A DNA stretch of 64,000 nt, taken from contig CADABQ010000006.1 in the NCBI GenBank assembly GCA_902786205.1, positions 62,001 through 126,000 of the forward strand, given 5' to 3'. Positions 35,376-45,123 of the stretch are shown here, one piece after another (within the stretch, counting starts at the first letter, position 1; every line of letters begins with the position of its first letter). The translations under genes were made by a program, and so were the position numbers. Source of the stretch: an uncultured Lachnospiraceae bacterium (GTDB taxonomy: Bacteria > Bacillota > Clostridia > Lachnospirales > Lachnospiraceae). The notes beneath the pieces are model-generated. The model was given only the letters and a program-made list of their open reading frames with translations, had not been told where the DNA came from and did no database searches.

Positions 35376-37217
35376 CTACTTATACTTAAAACTAAGCCGA
35401 AGTAAACTCAGCAATGTAGGATCTGCATGTTCCTCATATAATGTACTTTTTATATATGACGGACAATCCGTAATAATATTGTCTACCCCTAATTGACTCA
35501 TATATAACGCATTTTTCTTTGAATTTACTGTCCATACATATATTTCTTTACCATATTTATGTGCCAATAAAACAATTCTCTCCGTAACCATCGACGCACG
35601 CATACTTAAAAAATCAATATCCTTGTCTAAATAATATCGACCATATGCGGAAGATAATATATACCCTGTTTGAATTTCTTTATGATATTCCTTCACTTCA
35701 GATAAAGCCTTCTTATATACAGATGTTACAACACACTGTCTGGTAAAATCATATTTTTTAATCAAATCAACCACTTTTTTTACTATTTCCGGCTTCTTTT
35801 CATATTCTTTGATTTCTATATTTAATTTACAATGCCCCTTACATAACTGTATTACTTCTTCTAAAGTAGGAATAGGTGTTCCAGCATATTCTGGAGCATA
35901 CCACCCTCCTGCGTCTAATGCGCTTATGGCATCATAATCCAAGTCATAAACATGATTACTGATCCCCGTTGTTCTTGTCATTAAAGAATCGTGCATTAAT
36001 ACGACTTCTCCATCCTTTGTCAACTGCACATCAATTTCAATACAATCCGGCTTCTGCGAAATAGCATGTTCGATTGCTGGAAGTGTATTTTCCGGTGCCT
36101 GAAAAGAAGCGCCTCGATGAGCAGTAATTTCCACTTTTCCAAGTTTTCCCCAATTATTCAATTTTCCATTGATAATAGTATCATAAATTGCAAAACTATC
36201 TACTATAAGGATAAAAAGAATAGCTCCTATAAAATACTTTTTTTGAAATGCTACTTTAAAAACAGTTTTCCTATTTTCTTTTTTTTCTTTTCTTTCCTGA
36301 TTCACACTATAAAAGTTGTTGTTACATACGTAATATACATTTCCCACTATTTGCAAAGTAATAGAACGTAGGGAAAAGAAAAAGAATAAAGGAAACGATA
36401 TTTTTTCTTGTACTGCACAAAATACTGCAATATGCATCGTTTCAGAAGTAAACAGTAACACAAGAAAAATCATAATACCTATAATCACACAATAATAAAC
36501 GCCACAAAGAGCAGTTGCATATATACTCCAACCAAAGAAGTTACCTAATGTAGCTATGGGCTTTTTCCAAATTTCTTTTCTGCTTTTTGTTTTTGCCTGT
36601 TTTAATGTACTATTTTCTGTAAAAAAGTATGCTAATGTATATGCATTTCGCACAAGCCAAAAGATGCAAAATATAGCTATACAAAACAAGCTGATTTTTA
36701 TAGATTTCAAAAAAATTAGCCTTTTCAAAACATAATGGATTGTCGGAATATTCATTGCAAAAAAAAGAAGCACTGGACCTGCATAAAACAATCCGGTTTC
36801 CACAATCAATGGCACACATGCATATTGTCTTTCCAAAAAAATTCTTTTTATACACTTGCAAGTGCGAACGAAAGCCCCTGCTAAAGAAACTTTTCCTTTT
36901 TCTAGAAAAATCGTACCAATATATTGAAAACTAAATACAATCCCCAAAAAAACAACAATCACTAACACAAATAGAAAAACAAGAATTGTACTTACTACCG
37001 GTAATTTTGTAAAAAAACATAGCATATTTTCAGAAGTAATATAACTATATCCATACCTATGTAATAATTTCTCCATCGCAGAATCACATATCGGTCGTAA
37101 CAGTATAAAAACAGTAAGTAAATATACTATCTGAAAAATATATAACCATTTCAATTTTTCTACCTGTAACGTCCACATATCTTTGATTTCTCTTAAAATC
37201 TTACTTCCTATTTGCAT
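35376..37217 (-). CDS. Glycerophosphodiester phosphodiesterase with membrane domain
   Basis: Hydrolyses glycerophosphodiesters to glycerol 3-phosphate and alcohol. The 613-residue protein has about seven hydrophobic segments over residues 1-345, matching the GPDPase membrane-domain architecture. The catalytic TIM barrel from about 362 has HRGA (367-370), EIDVQLTKDG (394-403) with metal ligands Glu394 and Asp396, and the second histidine in LMHD (His409). The catalytic part should face outside. It lies 112 bases before the sulfotransferase-like gene, so the two may be co-transcribed. Confidence 0.9.
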   Translation of the reverse strand: MQIGSKILREIKDMWTLQVEKLKWLYIFQIVYLLTVFILLRPICDSAMEKLLHRYGYSYITSENMLCFFTKLPVVSTILVFLFVLVIVVFLGIVFSFQYIGTIFLEKGKVSLAGAFVRTCKCIKRIFLERQYACVPLIVETGLFYAGPVLLFFAMNIPTIHYVLKRLIFLKSIKISLFCIAIFCIFWLVRNAYTLAYFFTENSTLKQAKTKSRKEIWKKPIATLGNFFGWSIYATALCGVYYCVIIGIMIFLVLLFTSETMHIAVFCAVQEKISFPLFFFFSLRSITLQIVGNVYYVCNNNFYSVNQERKEKKENRKTVFKVAFQKKYFIGAILFILIVDSFAIYDTIINGKLNNWGKLGKVEITAHRGASFQAPENTLPAIEHAISQKPDCIEIDVQLTKDGEVVLMHDSLMTRTTGISNHVYDLDYDAISALDAGGWYAPEYAGTPIPTLEEVIQLCKGHCKLNIEIKEYEKKPEIVKKVVDLIKKYDFTRQCVVTSVYKKALSEVKEYHKEIQTGYILSSAYGRYYLDKDIDFLSMRASMVTERIVLLAHKYGKEIYVWTVNSKKNALYMSQLGVDNIITDCPSYIKSTLYEEHADPTLLSLLRLSFKYK

Positions 37218-37385
37218 TTCATATTACCCTTTTCTCTTTCTTGTACCATATGGAACAAAGTGTTTTTCTTAATGGAAAGAACGCTTCACATCATTATATA
37301 ATCATTCAATCAGGAACATTTATGATGTATCAAAATATATAAATTGACTAAAAATCTCCTCTTGGAATGGATCATTATATAATTA

Positions 37386-37416
37386 TAGCTGCCACATTTT
37401 ATAAATGCAGCAGCTA
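37386..37416 (-). terminator. Hairpin after the first pullulanase gene
   Basis: AGCTGC/GCAGCT outer arms with an inner CATTT/AAATG stem, directly behind the stop. There is no strong T tract on the minus strand. The rest of 37218-37424 is AT-rich, with a TATAAT-like sequence upstream of the phosphodiesterase gene. Confidence 0.4.
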
Positions 37417-37424
37417 AATAATTT

Positions 37425-40400
37425 CTATTTTACAACTTTAATTTTCTTTACGTTTCTTGTTACAACCGTTCCTGTTGCATCCTTAACCGTAAATCGAATC
37501 CGATAGGTTCCTATCTTTGTTGCTTTCCATGTCCATGATGTTTTTGTAGTATAATTTGATTTCTTTACAATCTTTCCTTTTGCATTAATAATTGCAAAAT
37601 TGTAACGATATGCCTTTTTTCCACCTATGGCTTTTGCTGTTACTGTTATCTTTTTATTCTTTTTCACCTTAGTTTTTGCAACTTTTATAGATGAAAATGC
37701 CAATTTTTTCGATACAACAACATACTTCTTGGATACAGTACGTACAATACCATCCTCATCTTTTACAGAAACCACAAAACGATATGTTCCAGCCTTCTTT
37801 GGTGTATATTTTAAAGTACGGCTTCCACAATATGCTTTACTAGCTACTTTTTTCGTTCCAAGATAAATATCATACTTATACTTATAATTTCCAATTCCTC
37901 CATTTGCCATTACTGAAAATGTAACTGTTTTATTTACAACTTGGCATAAGCTTGGACTAAATTTAACCTTAGATATACTTAAATCACTATCATCCATTGG
38001 TGTACTTGTTGGCGCAACCGTTGGTGTAGCACTGGCAACTGCTGTTGGTGTTGGTGTGGTACCTCCCACATCTGGTGTTTCCGTAGCAACCGGACTAGTC
38101 GGATCTGCACTAGGTTCTGTTGTATTTGTCACATCTCCTGTCGGTGTCGCACTTATAACTGGAGTCGTTGTTTCCGTTGGCAATACAGAAGCCGTTGGTA
38201 CAATCGTATCATCTGGTGTACTTGTTGGTGTAACCACTGGTGTTGTAGGTACTTCCGTAGTAGGGGTAGCTGTTGGTTTATCAGGAGTAGACTGATTTCT
38301 TACCATTGCAAGTATAGCTGCACGAAGTGCTCTTGTTGCCTGATTGATTTCCACCTGTGTTGCACTTTCTTCTTTGTTTACTGTAGAAGCTTTATCTAAT
38401 GCTTCTTTTAATCCTGCATAACTTTCCGCAGTATATTCTTCTTCATTGTAAGTTTCTGTATTCTTAATTTCTGTCTCTAAACTCTTTTTCGTAATCTCTG
38501 GCTTTGTAGCAGATGCAGATTCATTTACTACTTTTGCTCCATAAAGAGTATTTCCACTATTATCTGTACCTGAGCTTGTACTATCTAATGTTATAGTTAC
38601 CTTACCACTTACATTTTCGATATCTTTCGTCTGTGATTTTGCACCATCGGAAATAATCAAATTAAACTTAGAATCGGCAGCAACATTGTCTAATTCAATT
38701 ACATAGTTACCGTCTGAATCTTTTTCTGTTAATTTTGTTCCAGGCCATCCACCTAATAATTTTTCAGCAGAAGTACCTGTACCAGTCCATGCATAGGCAT
38801 ACACACTGCTAAATTTAGATGCAGAGACATGAATGCTGCTCTTCCCAGAACCAATTGCTAAAGCATTCACACTATCCTCTAAGTTGCTCTTTGCCACATC
38901 ATATGCCTGTTTTGTAGCAACATTTTTTAATAAAGTTTCTGCTTCTTTTAACACTGCCTTTGCATCTGCAATTACAGTTTCATCATTACTATCATTCGCA
39001 TTTGTAATAGAAGTATCCGCTTCTTTCACGTAAGACTCTAATGCTTCTCTTGCTTCTTTTTCACCCTTTGCTGCGTCATATGCACTTTGTAATCCCGTTA
39101 CTGCTTTTGTAATTTCATCCGCAGATGCCTCATCTTTGTCAGCTACTTCTTTTGCCTGTTTTAATGCATCCTGCAATGTATTCCATACAGTTTCTGTTAA
39201 TGTATCTTTTGTAAAACCGGCTGCTTCTACCTCTGCAATTAACTGATCTAATGCTTCACTGGCAGAAGTTACTTTGATTGTAACTGTCTTTGTTGTTTTG
39301 TCTTTTCCATCGCTAGCAGTAAAGGTTACTGTATATTCACCTTTCTTTGCACTTTCCCATGTAAAGGTTCCATTTTCAAAGGTTGCACCTTCTGGTAAAC
39401 CAGAGGCTGTCAATGTAACAGTATCTCCGTCCTTGTCAGATGCCTTTACTTCAAATTCAACTTTCTGGCCAGGTGTTGTTTCAATAGATGTCTGTGCAAT
39501 TGAAATTGTAGGGGCTGTATTTCTGTTTCCTACATCTGGATTTGCATCAAATGTATCCTTTGGTACTGCCACAACAACTGATTTTCCTGCTGCTTTTACC
39601 GAACCATCACATTCTGAAATCTTAGTAAGACCTGCAGTATTTCCATCTGCGATTACCACCCAGTTTGAACTATATCGAGATAAATCAACAGTTGCTTCTG
39701 TGGTTTGATTGTTGATAATAACGGCAACACGATCCCATTCTCCCTTTACACTATTTGTCTCTGTAAAAGCAGATACTCCGTAAACATCCTGTGCAATCCA
39801 CTCAAGATTGTTATTATTTGGATGCCAGTTATCTCCACTTCTTGTAGTAATCTGTGTAAATCCAGAGAATGCTTGACGAATACTTAACATACCTTCGTAA
39901 TACTTCCAAATATTTTCATGTGTATTCAAACGATTCCAATCAATCTTGTTTACTGAATCTGCACTCTTATAACTGTTATCGTCTCCATGCTTTGTACGGG
40001 CAAACTCTTCACCAGCCTGCATAAAGGCTCCTCCTTTTGATACAAGCACAGTAGCTCCTGCCATCTTATTCATACGAAGCAGTTTGTCATCTGTGGAATC
40101 GTATTGTTTGCCAAATTTCTCTGTTAATTTATCCCATAAAGTCAAGTTATCATGAGCCGATGTGTAGCTAAGAGAACAATTGGAAGATTTTGACCAAAAT
40201 GGTCTCCACATTCCCCATGTTCCACTGGTTTTTCCTACAGAACCCATAATTCCACCAAACACATTGTTTGGCCATTTTTTTCCTGGCTCTAAGTAGTCAC
40301 CTGTTGTATAGTTTGTCTGAACCAGACCAATTGTTCCATCAAATTTGTGCTCACCTTTAATAGCATCACGGATTTGGTCATTAAAGTATCCAATTCCATC

Positions 40401-41687
40401 ATCTAATTGCGACTCATTTGCTTTATGTGCACTGTTAGAATCATAGTTTCCATCACCAGTCCAGCCTTCTCCATAAAGAACAATCGTATCTTCACCAAAT
40501 TTTTCATCTAATGTTTTACGAATCTGGTTCATCGTAGTTACATCATGAATTCCCATTAAGTCAAAGCGGAAACCATCTAAGTTATACTCATCTGCCCAAT
40601 AAGAAATAGAATCAATCATAAATTTACGATACATTGCACTATCACTTCTTGTAGCATTACCACATCCTGATTGATTGTTATAAGTCAAATCAGAATTTAA
40701 TTTATAGTAATAATCTGGCATAATCTTATTGAAGTTTGAATCTGCCGTATCATATGTATGGTTGTAAACCACATCCATAATTACCTTAATTCCAGCATCA
40801 TGTAATGCCTGAATCATTTCTTTCATCTCAGTAATACGAACATTTCCATCATATGGATTACTAGAATAAGAACCTTCTGGTACGTTGTAATTTAGAGGGT
40901 CATATCCCCAGTTATAATTACTTCCTAAATCACTTGTTACCTTTGTCTCATCTACAGATGCATAATCATACATTGGCATAATCTGTACATGTGTCACACC
41001 CAATTGTTTCAGATAATCTACACAACTTGCTACTTTACCTTTACCATTAACTGTTGTATGTTCTGTAAATGCCTTATATTTACCACGATTTTCTTTTGAT
41101 ACACCAGAACTTACATCAATTGAGAAATCGCGAACATGTACTTCCCATACATCAATATCACTCAACAATGTCTTTTCTCTCTTGTAATTCTTATCCCAAT
41201 TTGCAGGATCTGTACTGTCCAGATCAACAACCATGGCACGCTGTCCATTTACACCTGCTGCTTTTGCATAAATGTCAACCGCCTCTTTTGTCTCTCCATT
41301 GGCAGTTACCTTATAGGTATAGTATGTATTTACAATATCTCCATCAATGGTAATACTCCAGACACCCTTATCGCCTTTTGTCATATCTTTTTCTTCGATA
41401 ACGGAACCGCCATTTCCTTTTTCATAGCGACATAGCACAACTTTAGTAGCTAATGGGCTCCATACCTTAAATGTAGTCTTTTCCTTGGTATAGGTACAGC
41501 CAAGATCATCACCACTATACGCATTTTGCGCATCATAGTTACTGTCAAAACTTCGTTTGGCCTTGACCGTTCCTTCTCCTTTTTCTGCCTTTACTGTTAC
41601 TGACGGCATTACATAAATTGTAGAAGTTGTTAGCACCGCTGCCATAGCTACACTAAACAAACGTTTCTTTAATGAATATCTTGCCAT
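37425..41687 (-). CDS. Secreted multi-module type I pullulanase
   Basis: Cleaves alpha-1,6 bonds of pullulan and branched starch outside the cell. The 1420 residues begin with a signal peptide (about 1-34) and an N-terminal beta domain. The GH13 barrel follows, with the type I signature YNWGYDP (258-264), nucleophile Asp376 in GFRFD, acid Glu407 in YGEGW and Asp513 in AHDN. After it come an Ig-like domain (about 724-808), a FIVAR helical repeat region, a CBM26-type starch-binding module (YAWTGTG, GGWPGTKL), another FIVAR-like repeat, a Thr/Pro linker and two C-terminal Lys-rich beta-sandwich modules. The ATG at 41687 follows AAAGGAG. No LPXTG or SLH anchor is seen. Confidence 0.93.
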   Translation of the reverse strand: MARYSLKKRLFSVAMAAVLTTSTIYVMPSVTVKAEKGEGTVKAKRSFDSNYDAQNAYSGDDLGCTYTKEKTTFKVWSPLATKVVLCRYEKGNGGSVIEEKDMTKGDKGVWSITIDGDIVNTYYTYKVTANGETKEAVDIYAKAAGVNGQRAMVVDLDSTDPANWDKNYKREKTLLSDIDVWEVHVRDFSIDVSSGVSKENRGKYKAFTEHTTVNGKGKVASCVDYLKQLGVTHVQIMPMYDYASVDETKVTSDLGSNYNWGYDPLNYNVPEGSYSSNPYDGNVRITEMKEMIQALHDAGIKVIMDVVYNHTYDTADSNFNKIMPDYYYKLNSDLTYNNQSGCGNATRSDSAMYRKFMIDSISYWADEYNLDGFRFDLMGIHDVTTMNQIRKTLDEKFGEDTIVLYGEGWTGDGNYDSNSAHKANESQLDDGIGYFNDQIRDAIKGEHKFDGTIGLVQTNYTTGDYLEPGKKWPNNVFGGIMGSVGKTSGTWGMWRPFWSKSSNCSLSYTSAHDNLTLWDKLTEKFGKQYDSTDDKLLRMNKMAGATVLVSKGGAFMQAGEEFARTKHGDDNSYKSADSVNKIDWNRLNTHENIWKYYEGMLSIRQAFSGFTQITTRSGDNWHPNNNNLEWIAQDVYGVSAFTETNSVKGEWDRVAVIINNQTTEATVDLSRYSSNWVVIADGNTAGLTKISECDGSVKAAGKSVVVAVPKDTFDANPDVGNRNTAPTISIAQTSIETTPGQKVEFEVKASDKDGDTVTLTASGLPEGATFENGTFTWESAKKGEYTVTFTASDGKDKTTKTVTIKVTSASEALDQLIAEVEAAGFTKDTLTETVWNTLQDALKQAKEVADKDEASADEITKAVTGLQSAYDAAKGEKEAREALESYVKEADTSITNANDSNDETVIADAKAVLKEAETLLKNVATKQAYDVAKSNLEDSVNALAIGSGKSSIHVSASKFSSVYAYAWTGTGTSAEKLLGGWPGTKLTEKDSDGNYVIELDNVAADSKFNLIISDGAKSQTKDIENVSGKVTITLDSTSSGTDNSGNTLYGAKVVNESASATKPEITKKSLETEIKNTETYNEEEYTAESYAGLKEALDKASTVNKEESATQVEINQATRALRAAILAMVRNQSTPDKPTATPTTEVPTTPVVTPTSTPDDTIVPTASVLPTETTTPVISATPTGDVTNTTEPSADPTSPVATETPDVGGTTPTPTAVASATPTVAPTSTPMDDSDLSISKVKFSPSLCQVVNKTVTFSVMANGGIGNYKYKYDIYLGTKKVASKAYCGSRTLKYTPKKAGTYRFVVSVKDEDGIVRTVSKKYVVVSKKLAFSSIKVAKTKVKKNKKITVTAKAIGGKKAYRYNFAIINAKGKIVKKSNYTTKTSWTWKATKIGTYRIRFTVKDATGTVVTRNVKKIKVVK

Positions 41688-41752
41688 AGTATTCTCCTTT
41701 CTTTTCAAACCTGCCCTTTTCCATGCTTTCACATAGCTTTTTCACTGTTATT

Positions 41753-41781
41753 ATTTTACCTAATTTCCCAACTATTGTAAA
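41753..41781 (-). promoter_or_regulatory. Sigma-A promoter of the first pullulanase gene
   Basis: Minus-strand TTTACA (41776-41781), a 17-base spacer and TAAAAT (41753-41758), about 65 bases upstream of the start codon. Confidence 0.6.
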
Positions 41782-41847
41782 GACGTTTTGTAATTATTTT
41801 GTAAAAACTCAATAATATTTCTCTGCATTTTGTTCACATTTAACAAA

Positions 41848-41890
41848 TAAAGCGACCGCTATTCACATTTTGCAAATAACAGTCGCTTTT
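41848..41890 (-). terminator. Terminator after the second pullulanase gene
   Basis: AAAGCGAC and GTCGCTTT outer arms with an inner TATT/AATA pairing, followed by T-rich DNA. It separates the two pullulanase genes, so each is transcribed on its own. Confidence 0.65.
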
Positions 41891-41900
41891 CTGTTTCTTA

Positions 41901-44864
41901 TTATCTTACTACTATTTTTATCGTCTTTGTTACGGTTGCTCCAAATTTATCTTTTACTGTAACTTTTACATTATAAGTTCCCTTTTGTGTTGCTTTCCAA
42001 ATCCATTTTCCCGAACTGATTGTATTCGATTTCTTTACAATCTTTCCAGATGTTTTCACTACCTTAAAGTTATATTTATAAGCAGTTTTACCACCTGTTG
42101 CCTTTGCGGTAAATGTAATGTTTTTACCTTTCTTAACTACCTTCTTATCTGCCTTCACGCTTTTTACTGCCAATTTATCAAATACAGAAACCGTTTTCTC
42201 TGCACTGACCATATTTCCAGCATTGTCTCGTACTCTTACCACAATTGTATAAGTACCAGCTTTCGTAGCCTTCCATTCAAAATTATCTTTTTCGCTCCAT
42301 GCAGATGATTTCACAAGTACATCACCCTTATAAACATAAAAACGATACTCACAATCGTCCGTAGTAGATGCTGCCATCTTCACTGACATTTTCACTGTAC
42401 CACTTCCATTTTTTACGGTAATAGGTGTTACTGTGAATTTTGAAATTTTTATTGCTGAAGGAGTGACAGGTGCCTGTGTGTTATCTGGTTCTTTCGTTGG
42501 TTCAGGAGAAACTACAGGCTCGTCTTTCTCCTCTTCTGTAATTGGTATAATTTTATCTTCACCTGTAAATTTCACACTGTCAAATGTTTTCTTAGGGACT
42601 GCTACAACTACAGATTTTCCAGGAACTGTTATGGCACTTCCTGAGCTTGTTGCAATACCTGTTACAGATGCCTGTTTACCGTCTGATACCAATACCCATT
42701 CTTGTGACCCGTCTGTAGCTGTAAGCTGTGCGGTCTTCGCTGTAGTTGTATTATTCATAAGTACAGCAACCTGATTCCATTCATTTGCTACATCATTTGA
42801 TAAATAGTAACCAATTGAATTAACGGTAGATTGAATCTGATTATTTTCATTCTTTCCTTCTACTACTTCTGTGAACTCTGGAATGTTTGTAATATTATTT
42901 CCATTTACCTTGTTAAAGAAACCAGAAGCTGTATTTTCCTCAACCACATCGCCTGTTTCTGTTAAAATATTTCTAAATCCGTTAAATGCTTTTCTAATTG
43001 CAATCATTCCCTGATAATAATCTGTCAAATTACCATAAGAAGAAATACGATTCCAGTCTAATTTATTATCATTATCTCCTGCATTATAACTATTCTCATT
43101 ACCGTTCTTTGTTCTCGCAAACTCTTCACCAGCATGAAGGAAGGTTCCTCCATGTGAAGTCAATAAATAACCTGCGGTCATGCGACTCATATTTACTAAT
43201 CTGCGGTCTGTTGTATTGAAGTCATCCACTCCCATACTTTGTACAAATTTATCCCATACCGTCATGTTATCGTGACAAGAATCATAGGATAAAACACGAT
43301 TAGAAGTATCAGACCAATACGCTCTCCACATCCACCAATTACTATTGTTCTTACCTACAGAACCCATAATTCCACCAAATACACTGGTAGGGAATTTTTC
43401 ATGATCTGTATATGTTCCATCTAATCCATAGTTTTGCTGTGCAAAACCAATCTGGCTTACCTTTTCGTTACCTGTTTCTCCTTTAATAGCATCACGAATC
43501 TGGTCATTGAAATATCCAATTCCATCATCTAGACTTCTACAATATTCTTTATATGCACTGTCCTTACTGTAACCGCCACCAGTCCAGCCTTCACCATATA
43601 AAACAATTGTATCATTTCCAAAATTTTCATCCATATCCTTTCGGATGTTATTCATCGTCTTTGCATCATGAATACCCATAAGGTCAAAACGGAAACCATC
43701 AATATTATATTCATTTACCCAATATTTTAATGAGTCACGCATATATTTATCATACATAGCTGCTCCAGAACGTGTGGCATTTCCACAACCAGATTCATCA
43801 TTATATACTACATTTCCTGCAGAATCGGTAGTCAATTTGTAATAATAATCTGGCATCAATTTACTAAAGCAAGATGTCTCTGTTTCATAAGTATGATTAT
43901 ATACTACATCCATGATAACCTTAATTCCAGCATCATGTAATGCCTGGATCATCTGCTTCATTTCTGTAATACGAGTGTTACCATCATATGGGTTGCTAGA
44001 GTAAGAACCCTCTGGTACATTATAGTTGACTGGATTATATCCCCAGTTATAATTACTATCGCTTAATTCGTTTGTTGTCTTTGTCTCATCTATTCCGCCA
44101 TAATCAAACATTGGAAGCAACTGTACATGTGTAACTCCCATCTTCTTTAAGTAATCAACACAACTAGAAACTTTTCCTTCTCCATTTACGGTTGTACTCT
44201 CCGTAAATGCTTTATATTTACCTCTATTTTCTGCTGATACACCAGAACTTACATCAATAGAAAAATCACGAATATGTACTTCCCAGACAACAATATCGGA
44301 TAAATTAGTAGCGCTTCTCTTATAATTGGTATCCCAACCACTTGGATCTGTGCTGTCTAAGTCAACAACCATACCTCTCTCCCCATTTACTCCAGTCGCC
44401 TTTGCATATGGGTCTACTGTTTCGCCATAAGACATGCCATCGATCATCGCACGATAGGTATAATAGGTATTTTTCAAATCACCTTCATAGGTATATTCCC
44501 AAACACCTTTGTCTGCTTTCTTCATAGAAAAGCTTCCCAAATCTTTTTCACCCTCTTCTTTATCACTTCCAGTTGCATAAAGATTTAATGTCATTTTATC
44601 TGCCTCTGGTGACCATACTTTAAAAATTGTTTTTTCCTTTGTATAGGTACATCCAAGATCATTTCCTGTATACGCATTCTTTGTATCATATGCCTCATCA
44701 TAATAATCAGTACTATCCACATACATGGCATTCTGCCCTGCTGCCAAAACTTTATTTACTGTTGTTTTATTCCAATTTTGAATCGGAAAATTTCCTACCG
44801 TAGTTGCAACCATGGCTGATGTCATTACAACACCTAATGCACGCTTCGCTACACTATTTTTCAT
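41901..44864 (-). CDS. Secreted type I pullulanase, shorter paralogue
   Basis: 987 residues: signal peptide (about 1-42), N-terminal beta domain, GH13 barrel with YNWGYNP (272-278), Asp394 (GFRFD), Glu425 (YGEGW) and Asp532 (CHDN), a C-terminal barrel domain, a short Pro/Glu/Thr linker and the same two Lys-rich terminal modules as its neighbour. Long stretches of the barrel are near-identical to the neighbour (IRDFSIDVSSGVS, NVPEGSYSSNPYDGN), so this is a tandem duplication. It lacks the Ig-FIVAR-CBM26 block. It has its own promoter with a palindromic site. Confidence 0.93.
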   Translation of the reverse strand: MKNSVAKRALGVVMTSAMVATTVGNFPIQNWNKTTVNKVLAAGQNAMYVDSTDYYDEAYDTKNAYTGNDLGCTYTKEKTIFKVWSPEADKMTLNLYATGSDKEEGEKDLGSFSMKKADKGVWEYTYEGDLKNTYYTYRAMIDGMSYGETVDPYAKATGVNGERGMVVDLDSTDPSGWDTNYKRSATNLSDIVVWEVHIRDFSIDVSSGVSAENRGKYKAFTESTTVNGEGKVSSCVDYLKKMGVTHVQLLPMFDYGGIDETKTTNELSDSNYNWGYNPVNYNVPEGSYSSNPYDGNTRITEMKQMIQALHDAGIKVIMDVVYNHTYETETSCFSKLMPDYYYKLTTDSAGNVVYNDESGCGNATRSGAAMYDKYMRDSLKYWVNEYNIDGFRFDLMGIHDAKTMNNIRKDMDENFGNDTIVLYGEGWTGGGYSKDSAYKEYCRSLDDGIGYFNDQIRDAIKGETGNEKVSQIGFAQQNYGLDGTYTDHEKFPTSVFGGIMGSVGKNNSNWWMWRAYWSDTSNRVLSYDSCHDNMTVWDKFVQSMGVDDFNTTDRRLVNMSRMTAGYLLTSHGGTFLHAGEEFARTKNGNENSYNAGDNDNKLDWNRISSYGNLTDYYQGMIAIRKAFNGFRNILTETGDVVEENTASGFFNKVNGNNITNIPEFTEVVEGKNENNQIQSTVNSIGYYLSNDVANEWNQVAVLMNNTTTAKTAQLTATDGSQEWVLVSDGKQASVTGIATSSGSAITVPGKSVVVAVPKKTFDSVKFTGEDKIIPITEEEKDEPVVSPEPTKEPDNTQAPVTPSAIKISKFTVTPITVKNGSGTVKMSVKMAASTTDDCEYRFYVYKGDVLVKSSAWSEKDNFEWKATKAGTYTIVVRVRDNAGNMVSAEKTVSVFDKLAVKSVKADKKVVKKGKNITFTAKATGGKTAYKYNFKVVKTSGKIVKKSNTISSGKWIWKATQKGTYNVKVTVKDKFGATVTKTIKIVVR

Positions 44865-44957
44865 TTTCTCCGTTCCCCTTTCTTTTTATGAAGTCATTAT
44901 ACTTTCTTTGGTAAAGAACACTTCTTCTACGCAATTCCTGAATATTTTTTCTTTTTT

Positions 44958-44969
44958 TGCGTAATCGCA
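44958..44969. promoter_or_regulatory. Palindromic operator candidate TGCG-N4-CGCA
   Basis: TGCGTAATCGCA lies about 9 bases downstream of the -10 element, at the expected transcription start. Related TGCGAT half-sites occur in the promoter itself and upstream of the starch-binding protein gene. It could bind a sugar-responsive repressor; the regulator is not in the window. Confidence 0.35.
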
Positions 44970-44977
44970 CATTTCTC

Positions 44978-45006
44978 ATTGTATCGCATTTTCATCCTTA
45001 TTTCAA
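44978..45006 (-). promoter_or_regulatory. Sigma-A promoter of the second pullulanase gene
   Basis: Minus-strand TTGAAA (45001-45006), a 17-base spacer and TACAAT (44978-44983), about 115 bases upstream of the start codon. Confidence 0.65.
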
Positions 45007-45067
45007 CGAATTTGTACTGTTTACTTCTACAAATCTTTTCTACTTTTTTTATGCAATAATGATGAAA

Positions 45068-45106
45068 AAATCCCTGCAACTCGGATTTTCCGTTTTGCAG
45101 GGATTT
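45068..45106 (-). terminator. Terminator after the starch-binding protein gene
   Basis: A perfect 12-bp stem, 45068-45079 with 45095-45106 (TCCCTGCA core), with T-rich flanks. Confidence 0.75.
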
Positions 45107-45123
45107 ATTTCTCTTAGCTTAGT

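Noticed and set aside
38056..38295. Val/Gly/Ser-rich plus-strand frame
   Set aside because: Mirror of the Thr/Pro linker of the first pullulanase; a repeat artefact.
41759..41800. Catabolite-response (cre) site near the first pullulanase promoter
   Set aside because: An AAAACGTCTTTACA stretch is suggestive but lacks the TG...CA symmetry of a cre site.
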